Positions 44,980 through 57,231 of a stretch of 64,000 nucleotides of DNA are shown here, piece by piece (position 1 is the first letter of the stretch; the number at the start of each line of letters is the position of its first letter). The notes under the pieces are model-generated. The model did no database searches and was not told where the DNA came from. It worked only from the letters and a program-made list of their open reading frames with translations. Both the position numbers and the translations under genes were made by a program. This DNA is from Varanus komodoensis (taxonomy: Eukaryota > Chordata > Lepidosauria > Squamata > Varanidae). The stretch lies in the NCBI RefSeq assembly GCF_004798865.1, contig NW_025336481.1, positions 9,337 to 73,336 on the forward strand, written 5' to 3'.

Positions 44980-46428
44980 CGGCTCTCCAGTAGAAGGTCT
45001 CTTGTCCCAAGTCTCACCTTTCCTGCCGCTCCAGAGTGGTGATGTCCATGGGCTTTGCCACATCCCTTCCATCTGAGCCTCATGGATTTCAGCGGCCTTT
45101 CATCCCATCCTTTGCTCATCGATGGGACTGATTTTTTACTGGAATTTTGCTGTACTTACTCAAATAACCGATTTGCATTAATGCAAAATCCGATCACCCG
45201 CAAAAAAAGTGAAAGGACAGACTGCAGAACCCGCGAGACCCAGAAAAGGCTGGTCCGCTGCGGAATCCGTAATCGGAGTCACGAAACTCGACTCTCTTGA
45301 GACCGTTGTGCGTCTCTCCAGCACCACGAGGCGGCGGCAGATCACAAAGTCCTTTTGCAGCGCTGAGCCTGCAGGTGGGTCTGCCGGGTGCAGTCGCACC
45401 GGCAGGGTCTTCGTCTTAGCCTTTGCTGGGTCTCGCCCAGGATTGTCTCCCTTGGCAGCAGCTCCTGGGGTCTGAAGAGGGGGGAGGAAGAGGGGCCGGC
45501 CTTGGCCGTCTTCCAACTCTCCATTTCTCTAGCCTGCCCTGGTTCCCAGGCGCCTGAATTCCACCCCACGGACAATGTTCTGCCCTCTGTGTTCTCCCAC
45601 TTGCCCCTTTTCTAAGATAAGAATTTCATGAGTTGATTCCAAATTGGATGTTGAACTGTCTGCTGCAGTTCTACTCATTTAAAATAATTATGCACCACGT
45701 TTTCTTGTTGAAAACCTGCAGGAAAACTGCTACCGGAGGAGAGATCATGTTTCTCGCTTTTACTTCCCTCTCCCCACGCCGTCTGCGCAACCAGGTCTGC
45801 CCTCTGACATTTGAGGGATTCAAGCTCCGCACGGCTTGACTCCCCTTGTACAGATCCCTATGGAGCGTCCCGGTCCCTGTGGGGCGAGGCCTTCCAGGCG
45901 GGCCCTCCAGCGCACACGCAAAGCGCACCGGTGCCCCAGCCCCACCCGCCGAGCATCTGGAAGGAAGCCCGCTGCGCTGGCCTCCGTTCGCCGTGCTTCC
46001 CCGGACGTGCGCCCAAGCGTCCCGTTGCCTCTGGGGGCCCAGTGGAACGCCCTGACAAGGGCGACGCTGTGCTGGTGGGGGGGCTTCACGGGCCCCCCTC
46101 CGGTTGCCAGCGCCGTGCCTTTCGCACGGAATCCATGTGCCACTGCTGGGCTGCGGCTACAGCACATCCCCCCGTGTTGCGGGGATCTCGTGTCGCCCGC
46201 AAGGGCAACTGGGGGCAAAGGAGCAGCGGTTGGGAGGGGGGGGCATGCCGTGGAAGGGCCCTTTGAAGGGGGGGGCCACCCTGAGACAGGCGGGGCCACC
46301 GGCCGGAGGGGCTGATCAGGCGGCATCCCCTGTCTGCGTCCTCCCTTAGCTGTGGCCCGGCTGCCTGGGGACTCCCCTCCGACGCCCAGGGTTGGGTTGG
46401 GTTTGGTTTTGTGTTGTGTTGTTGCTTT
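44980..46428. other. Intergenic stretch after gene D
   Basis: Contains the third copy of the unclassified repeat (45190-45310). Otherwise nothing recognised. Confidence 0.5.
45190..45310 (+). repeat. Unclassified dispersed repeat, copy 3
   Basis: 'gactgcagaacccgcgagac', 'cagaaaaggctggtccgctg' and 'cggaatccgtaatc' align with 13.25-13.35 kb. Confidence 0.45.
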
Positions 46429-46497
46429 GTCTTCCTTCCTTCCTTCCTTCCTTCCTTCCTTCCTTCCTTCCTTCCTTCCTTCCTTCCTTCCTTCCTT
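46429..46497 (+). repeat. (TTCC)n microsatellite
   Basis: About 16 copies of a CTTC tetramer just before the 5' end of the CR1 element. Confidence 0.95.
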
Positions 46498-46655
46498 TTT
46501 GGTTTTTGGTGCTGTGCTGTGCTTTGTTTTTCCTCCAATTTAAATTTTATCCTTGCGTGTGCGAGTGGGTTTTTGTCTGGGAGAACTGGGCGAGTGAGGG
46601 GAACTGCAGGACTCACAAGGCGGGGGACCAAGGCAAGGTCTCGGAAGGGATCCCG

Positions 46656-47639
46656 ATGGCAGGCCAGGATATGGCCTTGGCGGGAGCCACGGGTGTTGCT
46701 GTCCGCTGCGAGAGCTGCGACATGTTCGCCCTTCTCCCCCAGGAGAGGCAGGGCCACACTTGCCCTCGGTGCAAGATGGTGACCCTGCTAGAAGAGGAGG
46801 GGAGGTGTCTGGGGGCCGAGAGAGCTCTCCAGGCCTCCCCGGAGCAGCCCCCCTCTGGACAGAGGGCTGAGGGAGAGGCCACGGGAGGAGCAGCCGGGGA
46901 GACATGGAGGTATGTCACCCACAGGAGAGGGAGGCCAGCACGGCCTCCTCCTTCTCCTGGCACCAGTCTGGAGCTGGGAAACAGGTTCTCTCCACTTGGG
47001 GAGGCTGGGGCTGATGAGGCCTCGGGGGACCAGCAGGACCCCCAGCCTGAGATGTCAGGCAGCAAGGGGGCCGCTGCGGGAGAGGCGAGGGCCAGGGCAC
47101 GGCCGCCCACCAGCACCAGAAGGGCACGGTGGCAAATGATTGTTGTTGGGGACTCCCTGCTGAGGGGCACTGAGCCAGCGGTGTGCCGCCCCAACCTGGA
47201 GACAAGGGAGGTTTGCTGCCTGCCGTGCGCACGCATCCGGCATGTGAAGGACAGAGTGGAGCGTCTTGTTCGCTCCGGGGGTCACCAGCCGCTCCTGGTG
47301 ATCCATGTGGGCACAAACCATGTGGCCAGGCAGGGTGTGGTTGGGACCACCAGGGACTTCGAGGCCTTGGGGAAGAAACTCAGGGAGCTGAAGGCCCAAG
47401 TGGCCTTCTCGTCAGTCTTACCTGTCCGGGGATTTGGGCCAGGAAGGGACAGGAGGGCCTCCAAGGTGAACGACTGGCTTAGGGTGTGGTGCCAGAAGGA
47501 ACGCTTCGGGTTCCTCGACCACGGCACTTGTTTGCTTGCCAATGGACTTCTGGCAAGGGACGGGTTGCACCTCATAAGGATGGGGAAAAGGTCCTTTGGA
47601 GATGCTCTAGCGAGCTTCATCCGGAAGACTTTAAACTGA
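46656..47639 (+). CDS. CR1 ORF1 protein: zinc finger plus SGNH esterase
   Basis: Open frame of 327 aa. The N-terminal CESC...CPRC pair (about residues 20-45) is a zinc-finger-like motif. The C-terminal half has the SGNH/GDSL hydrolase blocks: VVGDSLLRG (nucleophile Ser), IHVGTNHV, and ARDGLHL (Asp and His). The catalytic residues look intact. In CR1 and related LINEs, ORF1p carries this esterase-type domain. The start is chosen at the ATG before AGQDMALAG; an in-frame extension to 46392 reads only the microsatellite. Confidence 0.85.
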   Translation: MAGQDMALAGATGVAVRCESCDMFALLPQERQGHTCPRCKMVTLLEEEGRCLGAERALQASPEQPPSGQRAEGEATGGAAGETWRYVTHRRGRPARPPPSPGTSLELGNRFSPLGEAGADEASGDQQDPQPEMSGSKGAAAGEARARARPPTSTRRARWQMIVVGDSLLRGTEPAVCRPNLETREVCCLPCARIRHVKDRVERLVRSGGHQPLLVIHVGTNHVARQGVVGTTRDFEALGKKLRELKAQVAFSSVLPVRGFGPGRDRRASKVNDWLRVWCQKERFGFLDHGTCLLANGLLARDGLHLIRMGKRSFGDALASFIRKTLN

Positions 47640-47861
47640 GCCAGGGAGGGGGGTTCAGGCCCCCCAGTAACGTGTCTGCACTGGACAAGTGTGGGGGGAG
47701 GATCAGGGCTCTGGGAGCAGGGTTTTAGAGGTACTGCAGGGACTGACAGGACTCCTACAGAGAGGGGCCAGGTATCAGGGAGGAAGGGAGGAAGGAGGAG
47801 GCTGGGAACTCCAAGGAAAGGAAGCGGTGGGAAGGAGTTGAGGTGCGTGTACACCAATGCT

Positions 47862-48098
47862 AGGAGAGCCAGTGTGGTGTAGTGGTTAAGAGCGTGGGAC
47901 TGGGACTCAGAGGACCCGGGTTCGAGTCCCCGCTCAGCCATGGAGCCAGCTGGGTGACATTGGGCCAGTCACAGACTCTCAGCCCAACCTACCTCACAGG
48001 TTGTTGTTGTGGGGATAAGATGGAGGAGGAGATGTAAGCTGCCTTGAGCCCTTTGTAGGAAAAAGGCAGGATATAAATTGAAAAATAAATAAATAAAT
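47862..48098 (+). repeat. Sauria-type tRNA-derived SINE
   Basis: The tRNA-like head has an A box ('tggtgtagtggttaagagcg') and B box ('gggttcgagtccccgc'). The body reads 'agccagctgggtgacattgg' and 'aagctgccttgagcccttt', and the tail is (aaat)n. It is inserted in CR1 copy 1 between ORF1 and ORF2. It is well preserved, hence fairly recent. Confidence 0.9.
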
Positions 48099-50076
48099 GG
48101 GTAATAAGCAGGAAGAGCTGGAAGCTCTCCTGGGAATAGGAGGGTATGACCTGGTGGGAATCACAGAAACTTGGTGGGATGAAAGGCAAGTCTGGAATGT
48201 GATCACAGAAGGGTATCACCTTTTCAGAAAGGACAGGAAGGGAAAGAGAGGTGGGGTGCGGCTTTATACATCAGGGAAGGATAGGATGCAGTGAGATAGA
48301 TTGCAGCACAGATGGGGATTTGGTAGAGGCAGTCTGGGTGAAACTTAGGGGTTTTGACAGGGAAAGAGACCTGACACTGGGGGTATGTTATCGCCCTCCA
48401 GGTCAACTTGAGACCCTGGATGATGTCCTGACAGGCCAGATTCTAAGGATATCTCGGGGGAGAGACACAGTAATTATGGGAGAGTTCAATCTCCCAGATA
48501 TTAATTGGGAGACTCACTTGGCGGTGACAGCCAGGTCACGTCGCTCCCTAGAGGCTATAGAGGGAGGGTTTTTCACACAGAGGGTCCGAGAGGCGACGAG
48601 GGGGGAAACATCCTTGACTTGGTCTTGACCAATAGGGAGGAGCTGATAGGTGAAGTACAGATTAGGGGAGCTCTGGATGCGAGTGATCACTCCATCCTTT
48701 GCTTTGAGATCAGGGGACTGGGGACGTGCAGCAGGTCGAGCACCAGAAGCTGGGACTTCCAGAGGGCCAGCTCTGGCCAACTGAAGGCCAGACTGGGGAA
48801 AGTCTCCTGGGATGGGTTACTGGAAGGCAAGCGAGTTGAGGAGGGGTGGATGGCACTCAAAAGGGAGGTTTTGGAGGCGCAAGCCTTGACAACACCTCTA
48901 GTCAGTAAGGTGGGAAGGTGGAGGAGAGTGCCGCCATGGATGCAAAAGGAGGTGGTTAGAGGGATTAGATGAAAGAGGAACCTCCATAGGAAATGGGTAC
49001 TGGGGGAAATAGACAAAAGGGTATACGGGGAGGAGGAGGCCCATTGCAGGAGGATTCTTCGCAAGGCTAAGGCTGATTATGAGCTGAGACTTGCCAAGAA
49101 CATCAAGAGCAACAAAAAGGGCTTCTTTCAGCATGTAAATAGCAAGAGGAAGGGGAGACTAGTGGTGGGACCACTAAATACGGAGGAAGGAGATCCAGTG
49201 ACTGATATGAGGGAACAGGCACAGATGCTAAATGACTCTTTTGCCTCTGTGTTCTCCCCAAAGCAGGACGGGGGATATCCGCATAGGCGATTAGATGAGG
49301 CTGGGGACTTAGGGGCACAGATTAGAGTCACCCCCCTTGAAGTCGAGGGGCTCCTCAGGGCATTGGACATTACAAAGGCGCCAGGCCCTGACGGGTTACA
49401 CCCGAGAGTACTTCAAGAGCTGGCAGGGGTTCTCTCACGCCCGCTGGCCTCCAGTTTTGAGACCTCGTGGAGAACGGGTGAAGTTCCAGAGGACTGGAGG
49501 GTGGCGTCAGTGGCCCCAATTTTCAAAAAGGGTAGTAGAAAGGACAAGTGGAATTATAGACCTGTAAGCCTTACGTTCATTGTAGGAAAAACAATGGAAA
49601 GGCTCATAATAGAGAGATATCTAGTGACGCTAGACAGGGAAGGGAGGCTGGCGGCCACACAACACGGCTTCTGCAAAAACAGGTCCTGCCAGACAAACCT
49701 TGTGGAATTCTACAACAAGGTTTTGCGATGGCTAGATGGAGGGGATGCAGTGGATGTGGTATACCTGGATTTCAGCAGGGCCTTTGACAAAGTTCCCCAT
49801 GATATCCTGGTGGAGAAACTGAGGAGTTTTGGGATACACCAAAGCACTGTATGGTGGATTAGGGCATGATTGACTGACCGAAAGCAGAAGGTAACCATTA
49901 GTGGGGAATCATTGGGATGGCGGCCAGTGACAAGCGGGGTCCCCCAGGGCTCTGTCCTGGGGCTGATTCTGTTTAATCTTTTCATAAATGACATGGAAGA
50001 AGGGGAGACCAGTCTGCTGATCAAATTCGCAGACGGCACTAAAACTGGAGCAGTGGCCACAACTGAGGAGCAGGGA

Positions 50077-52403
50077 CTCGTGAGGTTTGTGCTCGAGAGC
50101 GGCCTCTCACTCTGTGAGGGTGCGGACCTGATTGTGTGGGTTCGCCCCCGGAGCCGGATGGATCGGGACAGATTCCTGAAGGCCCTGGGGGAGTTTCCGG
50201 CTTACAAGACTGGTGCTCCTGTCGATGCTCTGGTCGAACTATGGAATGGGGAATTGACCAGGGCTGTTGACACGATCACTCCTAAGCGTCCTTTCCCACC
50301 GGGCAGAGCCCACCCTTCCCCTTGGTATGCACCTGAATTGCGGGCAATGAAGTGGGCTGGGAGACATCTAGAGCTTAAGTGGAGGAAATCACTGGATGAT
50401 TCTGACCGAACACACTTGAGAGCCCACTATCGGGCCTATGCTGTGGCGGTGAGGGCGGCGAAAAAGAAATTCTTCTCCGTTTCCATTGCCTCCTCACAAT
50501 GCTGTCTGGCAGAGTTGTTTCGGGTGGTACAAGGGCTGTTTCATCCCGGCCCTAAGAAAGATCCGGTTCCACCCTCGAAGGCCCACTGTGACAACTTTGC
50601 CAAGCATTTCAGAGAGAAAATCACTCAGATTCGTCACGAGCTGGACACCACTAGTGATTCAGAGGCTTCTGGGGAGATACCAATGTCACCGTCTGGTCCA
50701 AAATTGATGGATGAATTTCAGTTACTGCGGCCTGATGATGTGGACAAGGTGCTTGGACAAGTACGTCCCACCACCTGCCTATTGGACCCTTGCCCATCTT
50801 GGCTAATTAACAACACCAAGCACAGAATAGGGACCTGGATCTTGGAAGTGGTCAACGCCTCTCTGAGGGAGGGCCGAGTACCTGCCCCTTTAAAGGAGGT
50901 GGTAGTCCGACTGGTCCTGAAGAAGGCGTCACTGGATCCAGAGATGGCCACTAATTATAGACCAGTGGCCAACATCCCGTTTCTGGGCAAGGTGTTGGAG
51001 CGGGTGGTGGTGGGACAACTCCAAGCACTCTTGGATAAAACTGATTATCTGGACCCAGTTCAGTCCGGCTTCAGAGCCGGATATGATACTGAATCTGCCT
51101 TGGTCGCCCTGTACGATGACCTGTGCAGGGAGAAGGACAGGGGGAGTGTGTCCCTGTTGGTTCTCCTGGACCTCTCAGCAGCTTTCGATACCATCGACCA
51201 TGGTATCCTTCTGGATAGGCTAGCGGGATTGGGGGTTGGAGGCACTGCTTTGCAGTGGTTCCGCTCCTATCTCAATGGCCGATTCCAGAAGGTGGTGCTG
51301 GGGGATGATGGCTCTGTGCCATGGCAGCTATGCCATGGAGTTCCGCAGGGGTCCATTTTGTCCCCTTGCTATTCAACATCTACATGAAGCCGCTGGGAGA
51401 GGTCATCAGGAGGTGTGGGCTGCGGAATCATCAGTACGCTGATGATACCCAGCTCTACCTCTTTTTCAACCAATCCAGGTGAGGCAGTGGCTGTGCTTCT
51501 GGCCGAGGTAATGGGCCAGATGAGGGTCAACAAACTGAGGCTCAACCCAAACAAGACGGAGGTCCTGCTGGTTGGTGGATTGGGCTTTGGGGAGAGTGAA
51601 TTGAACCTAGTCCTGAATGGGGTTGCACTCCCTCTTAGGGACAAGGTCCGCAGCTTGGGAGTGCTCCTCGACCCAGAGCTTTCACTGGAATCTCAGGTGA
51701 CAGTGGTGGCGAGGAGTGCTTTCTTTCAGCTTCGACTGATCCATCAGCTGCGCCCCTCCCTGGAGAACGACTGCCTGGCGACAGTGACACACACATTGGT
51801 CACTTCCCGATTAGACTTCTGCAATGCACTCCACGTGGGGCTGCCCTTGAAGACGGTCTGGATACTTCAATTGGTTCAAAATAGAGCTGCCAGGCTGCTG
51901 ACGGGGACTGGGCATTATGTTCACATGACTCCAGTTCTCCGTCAGCTTCACTGGCTTCCCATTGAAGTCCAGGCCCAATTCAAGGTGCTGGTTATCACCT
52001 ACAAAGCCCTGAACGGCTTGGGTCCTGGTTACCTAAAGGAGCGCTTACGTCCATACATGCCCTCCCGCTCCTTGAGATCGGCGGCAGAGACCCCCCTCCA
52101 GGAGCCCTCCGTGAAGGACGTTAGGAGGGTGAGTACTCAGAGGAGGGCTTTCTCTGCGGTGGCGCCCCATCTGTGGAATGCGCTCCCCAGAGACGTCCGC
52201 CTGGCACCGTCGTTATTTGTTTTTTGGTGCCAGGTGAAGACCTTTTTATTCAAATGTTATTTTAATTGTTAATATTATTTATTTATTTTATTTTTCGGGC
52301 CAGGTCGACTCATATTGTTTTATACTGTGCTTATTTATTTATTATTATGAGCCGCCGCAAGGCTTTGGCGAATGAGGGGGGAGAAGCCTTCCAAATAAAT
52401 AAA
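50077..52403 (+). mobile_element. L2 LINE, 5'-truncated, with reverse transcriptase
   Basis: Begins at 'gactcgtgaggtttgtgctc' and ends with the L2 tail and 'aaataaataaa'. One frame stays open from here to 51387 and reads VNASLREGRVPAPLK, TNYRPVANIPFLGKVLERVV, LLVLLDLSAAFDTIDHGIL and [12 protein letters not shown]. The catalytic QYADDTQLY follows at about 51431 in another frame, so one frameshift lies between. The 3' part reads LDFCNALHVGLP, LRQLHWLPIE and AFSAVAPHLWNALP. It lies between two CR1 copies. Confidence 0.92.
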
Positions 52404-54630
52404 TTTGGGGGAGGCGGAGGAGAGCGCCGCCATGGATGCGAAAGGAGGTGGTTAGAGGGATTAGACGAAAGAGGAACCTCCGTAGGAAATGGGTACTGGG
52501 GCAAATAGACAAAAGGGTATACCGGGAGGAGGAGGCCCGTTGCAGAAGGATTCTTCACAAGGCTAAGGCTGATTATGAGCTGAGACTTGCCAAGAACATC
52601 AAGAGCAACAAAAAGGGCTTCTTTCAGTATGTAATTGGAAGAGGAAGGGGAGACAAGTGGTGGGACCACTAAATATGGAGGAAGGAGATCCAGTGACTGA
52701 TATGAGGGAACAGGCACAGATGCTAAATGACTCTTTTGCCTCCGTGTTCTCCCCAAAGCAGGACGGGGGAGATCCGCATAGGCGATTAGATGAGGCTGGG
52801 GACTTAGGGGCACAGATTAGAGTCACCCCCCCTAGACGTCGAGGGGCTCCTCAGGGCATTGGACATTACAAAGGCGCCAGGCCCTGACGGGTTACACCCG
52901 AGAGTACTTAGAGAGTTGGCAGGGGTTCTCTCACGCCCGCTGGCCTCCAGTTTTGAGACCTCGTGGAGAACGGGTGAAGTTCCAGAGGACTGGAGGGTGG
53001 CGTCAGTGGCCCCAATTTTCAAAAAGGGTAGTAGAAAGGACATGGGAAATTATAGACCTGTTAGCCTTACGTCCATTGTAGGAAAAACAATGGAAAGGCT
53101 CATAATGGAGAGAGATCTAGCGATGCTGGATAAGGAAGGGAGGCTGATAGCCACACAACACGGCTTCTGCAAAAACAGGTCCTGCCAGACAAACCTTGTG
53201 GGATTCTATGACAAGGTTTCAGGATGGCTGAATGGAGGGGATGCAGTGGATGTGGTTTACCTGGATTTCAGCAGGGCCTTTGACAAAGTTCCCCATGATA
53301 TCCTGGTGGAGAAACTGAGGAGTTTTGGGATACACCAAAGCACCGTCCGGTGGATTAGGGCATGGTTGACTGACCGAAAGCAGAAGGTAACCATTAGTGG
53401 GGAATCATCGGGATGGCGGCCAGTGACAAGTGGGGTCCCCCAGGGCTCTGTCCTGGGGCCGATCCTGTTTAATCTTTTCATCAGTGACATGGAAGAAGAC
53501 CAGTCTGCTGATCAAATTCGCAGATGATACTAAAACTGGAGCAGTGGCCACAACTGAGGAGCAGGTACTCCGGATCCAAAAGGATCTGGACAGACTATGG
53601 AAGTGGGCAGGAGACAAGAGGATGGCGTTCCATGTGGAGAAGCGCAAGGTCTTGCACTTGGGGCATAGGAATGGGTGTCATAAGTGCAGGTCAGGGGACA
53701 AGTGGCTGGAGAGCAGCACTTGTGGAAGGGACCTCGGGGTGCTGGTTGACTGCAGGCTGAACGTGAGCCAGCCGTGTGATGCGGTGGCCAAGAGGGTGAA
53801 CGCCACCCTTGGTTGCATAGCCAGAAGTCTGGCTTCTGAATCGAGAGAGGTATTACTACCACTCTATGCGACTCTGGTGCGCCCACAACTGGAGTATTGT
53901 GCTCAGTTTTGGGCCCCTCATTACAGAAAGGATATAGCCAGGTTGGAGTCAGTGCAGCGTAGGGCCACAAGGCTGGTGGCCGGTTTGCAGGGGATGCCAT
54001 ATGAGGCGAGACTGAGGGAACTGAGTCTCCTCCAGGCTGAAGAGACCCAGTTCCNNNNNNNNNNNNNNNNNNNNNNNNNNNNNNNNNNNNNNNNNNNNNN
54101 NNNNNNNNNNNNNNNNNNNNNNNNNNNNNNNNNNNNNNNNNNNNNNNNNNNNNNGCCCCTCATTAGAGAAAGGATATAGCCAGGTTGGAGTCAGTGCAGC
54201 GTAGGGCCACAAGGCTGGTGGCCGGTTTGCAGGGGATGCCATATGAGGCGAGACTGAGGGAACTGGGTCTCTTCAGCCTGGAGGAGACTCAGAGGGGATA
54301 TGTTGGCGACATACAGGTGTGTGAGGGGGTGTCACACGGAGGTGGGGAGAGACCTCCCCTGCAGAGGAAGGCAGGAAGTGCTCCAACGGAGAAAAGCTCA
54401 GGGAGCCAAGGTTCCATTTGGATGCAGGAAGCACTTCCTGACAGTCAGGACCCCAAGGGTGTGGAATGGGCTTCCTCGGGAGGCGGTAGAGGCCCCATTG
54501 GTGCGGGTGTTCAAGGACAGGCTGGACATGCACATGGTGGGCATGTTGTGAGCAGAGCCACTGGAGCCGGGGGTCAGACTAGATGGCCCGGGAGGCCCCT
54601 TCGGACTCGCTCTGTTTCTGTGTTTCACCC
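52404..54630 (+). mobile_element. CR1 LINE, copy 2 (5'-truncated, with 3' end)
   Basis: Starts directly on the L2 tail at a point equivalent to 48.91 kb of copy 1 and runs to a complete CR1 tail ('gtcagactagatggcccggg', 'ctgtttctgtgtttc'). The reverse transcriptase is open over 222 codons (52859-53527). FADDTK is intact but in a shifted frame. It is interrupted by the assembly gap at 54055-54154. It differs from copy 1 at several percent of sites, so it is a separate insertion. Confidence 0.9.
54055..54154. other. Assembly gap (100 N)
   Basis: Exactly 100 N, a scaffold gap of nominal size. The 140 or so bases after it repeat those before it. Confidence 1.
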
Positions 54631-55499
54631 CCTAAGCAGTGGGCAGCTGCAAAGACGCAAACCAGGGGAGCTTCTTCTTTTTTTTTAAGGGCCAAGAAGT
54701 GCCAGCTTCTCTCGCCTCCCAAAGAAAGGCAAGAGGTGGGGTGTGGGGGGGGGCGCTTCTCTGACTGCTGTGAGCTCTTCTGTGCTTGCCGCCCCTCCAG
54801 CTGCTGGAGCTTTCTGGAAAACTGCCTGGAGGACTCAGCCAGGGCTCCTCACTTGCGGCGGTCCAGCGCTGCTGCTTGCAGGGTGCCGGGAGGCGGGCTG
54901 AGTCGGTCCTCCTCCTCCTCCTCGGACAGAACCAAGCCGTGCGCAGTGCAGCGTTCCATAGTTGGTCCCCGCCCACCTGCTCAGGGTGCTGTGTGGATTT
55001 CTGGAGATCTCCTCATCCTGGGAAGCGCTGTAGGAGACCCGGCTCCCTGCGGGCCAAGCCTTCCCTTAGGAGGTGGCTGGCAAGGCGTCATTTTGCCGAT
55101 GCCAACGGGACCGGCTCGCGCTCTTCTTGGGCCCTGCCGCTCGGAGGGGGGCAGGGCAGGGGCCGCTGCTGCAAATACTGGAAAGCTCCCAGGCAGCCGG
55201 CAGCCACCTGTGTGAACAGACGTTTCCTGTGCTGCAGCCTGGGCGAATTTCACAGGCGGCAAAGAGCGCCCATTAATTTCCCCTGCAGATCATCTCAGAG
55301 GAAATAGACTCATCATTCCATTTGCACTTTGCCCCGAATCATCCCTCATCAATTGTTCAACCGCAGTTCTTAGTAATTGGCACACTCATCGCCTCTGTGA
55401 CCTCTCCGCCCCCCCACCCCTCTCTGGCTCCTGGCGGATAATTGCCCAGCCTATCCCATGGGGTATAGCGGGAGCCTCTGCGGCACCAAGGGCCGGTTC

Positions 55500-55790
55500 C
55501 AGCTGCCTGGATTAGCCTGGAAAAGGGGCAGGTGGGAGGAGACAGGACAGAGGGGCAGAAAATTGTGCATGGGGTGGAGAAGGGGGATTTTCTCCCTCTC
55601 CCAAAATACTGGAATTCAAAGAGGTCTTCCCATGATGCTGAATGGTGGGAAATGCAGCACAGATCAAAGGAATTGCTTCCTCGTCCAGGGAAAAAACTCT
55701 GGGCCCCGTTCTGCAAACTGCAGGCATGCCCACTGAATCGAGGACGTTAAAAGGGGGCAGGCCAAGTTCATGGAGGAGGAGGAGGGAGAG
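55500..55790 (+). repeat. Old CR1/L3-like LINE 3' end
   Basis: 'cccaaaatactggaattcaa' and 'cttcccatgatgctgaatgg' correspond to 17.70-17.78 kb in the gene C intron. Same family, diverged. Confidence 0.65.
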
Positions 55791-57231
55791 GAGGAGGCGG
55801 TGGCGGTGGCGGTGGTGGCTGCCGGTGGCTGCTGGTCCTGAGGGCTGCCTGCGGCTTCCAGTGGCAGAGGCAGGTTGCCTGTTTGCACCAGTGCCTGGGG
55901 TAGGGGTAGGGTGCCTCCGCGCGCCCTGGCCTCTTCCTCTCGTCCCAGTCCAGGTGGAAGGAGTGCCTCCCACACCCAGCAGCTGGGCACCATGGGCAGG
56001 GCTGTCCTACGCAGGAGGAAGGAAGCGTGGCCCCGCTGGCCACCAGTGGCTTCCAGAGAGCACGCTGCCTCTGCACGAGGGGCCACACGAGGGGCCCACA
56101 CCGGCCCGGCCCTGCTGCAGGAGAGGGAAAGCTTTGTGCCAGTCTGAACTGGGCCCTCCAGGTATGCATTTTGCACGGGGGGAGGGTGCATGGAGTAAGT
56201 GGGGGGAAAGGGTTAGAGCCCCCCAGTCTGCCCACAACTGAAGTCTTCATCCACAGAGGGGGCCCAGGCTTGGCCCTTTGTGCCTGAAGGCACATCACAA
56301 GACGGATGCTGCTGGCGGGTTGGCCGCGCATCTCAGCATCAGACACCCCCCCCCCGAGAAAAGGGGCCAGAGAGAAGCAAGCCCCCTGCCTCTCGCTGTG
56401 TCAAAGAAAAGAACGCAGGCGGGCCCACGACCAAGCAGGTCCAGGAGCAGGTGCCAATCCCAGGCCGTGAAACGAGGAGGAGCTTGTGGGTGATGACCGG
56501 GGCGTTCCGCCGCCCTTGAGAACGCCCCCTTCTCCCACACGCGTCCGCAGCCGCACGTGAAGCCCCTCTTGCCCCGCGCCGTGTTCTGTGGCACGGACCT
56601 CCATGCAGAGCCGCCAGGTCTGCTCAACGAGGCCGGGAGTCTGGGAGTCCTGCAGCCCCGGCAAGATCCCTATCAGCCACACATGAAACGGGGCCCTGAG
56701 AGTCCCCAGATGCTATCGGCAGCCAGCGGCATTGTTGGGCAAGATCAAAGCCACATCCAGAACAATGGGGCACCACTCAGGGCCCAGGCAGAATCCCGGA
56801 GGTGAATGCCGAAAGCCGAAAGCCGAGACATCCAGCCCGAAGCGGCCCCAGCTCTCCTTGTCCCTGCCTGGGAAGAGCACCTGAGGTTGCAGACCTCGGG
56901 AGACACGGGCATCCGGTGGAGCTTTCGGGGGCAGGGGCGCCAGCTGCACCTTCTCAGGGTCTGGGGGAGCCTGGTGGTTTTGCCACCGGAGGTTGGGCCC
57001 CATTTAGCCCACAACTTTGTCCTCTGTGCCGTTGGAGACGTGTTTGGGGCACCCTGGCGAAGCAGGATCCCCAGACGTGGGAACAGCTCTGGGGCCCCAA
57101 GGCCGCCCTTCGCCCTTGCGTTGCTGCCTTGCCGCATCTGCAGGAACAGAAGGGGAGCGGGGCCAAACGCCTCCTGCCCCAGGCCCGCCGTGGCATTCTG
57201 CTTCCGGTGCAGCAGATAAGTGCTTCCCGGA

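Larger units (their letters stand above)
46500..50076 (+). mobile_element. CR1 LINE, copy 1 (near full-length 5' part, 3' end missing)
   Basis: Carries 5' UTR, an open ORF1 (46656-47639) and most of ORF2. A SINE sits between the ORFs. ORF2 shows endonuclease motifs (GITETWW, GVCYRPPG, SDHS) and reverse-transcriptase motifs ([29 protein letters not shown]). ORF2 is inactive: the frame shifts in the endonuclease, GDFN reads GEFN, a stop follows WWIRA at 49867, and FADD reads FADG at about 50030. The element stops at 'actgaggagcagg' where L2 begins. Confidence 0.9.

Noticed and set aside
46392-46655. N-terminal extension of the CR1 ORF1 frame through LPSFLPSF repeats
   Set aside because: Translation of the TTCC microsatellite; the ATG at 46656 is a better start.
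47870-47940. tRNA-like sequence with A and B boxes
   Set aside because: It is the head of a Sauria-type SINE with a SINE body and tail, not a tRNA gene.
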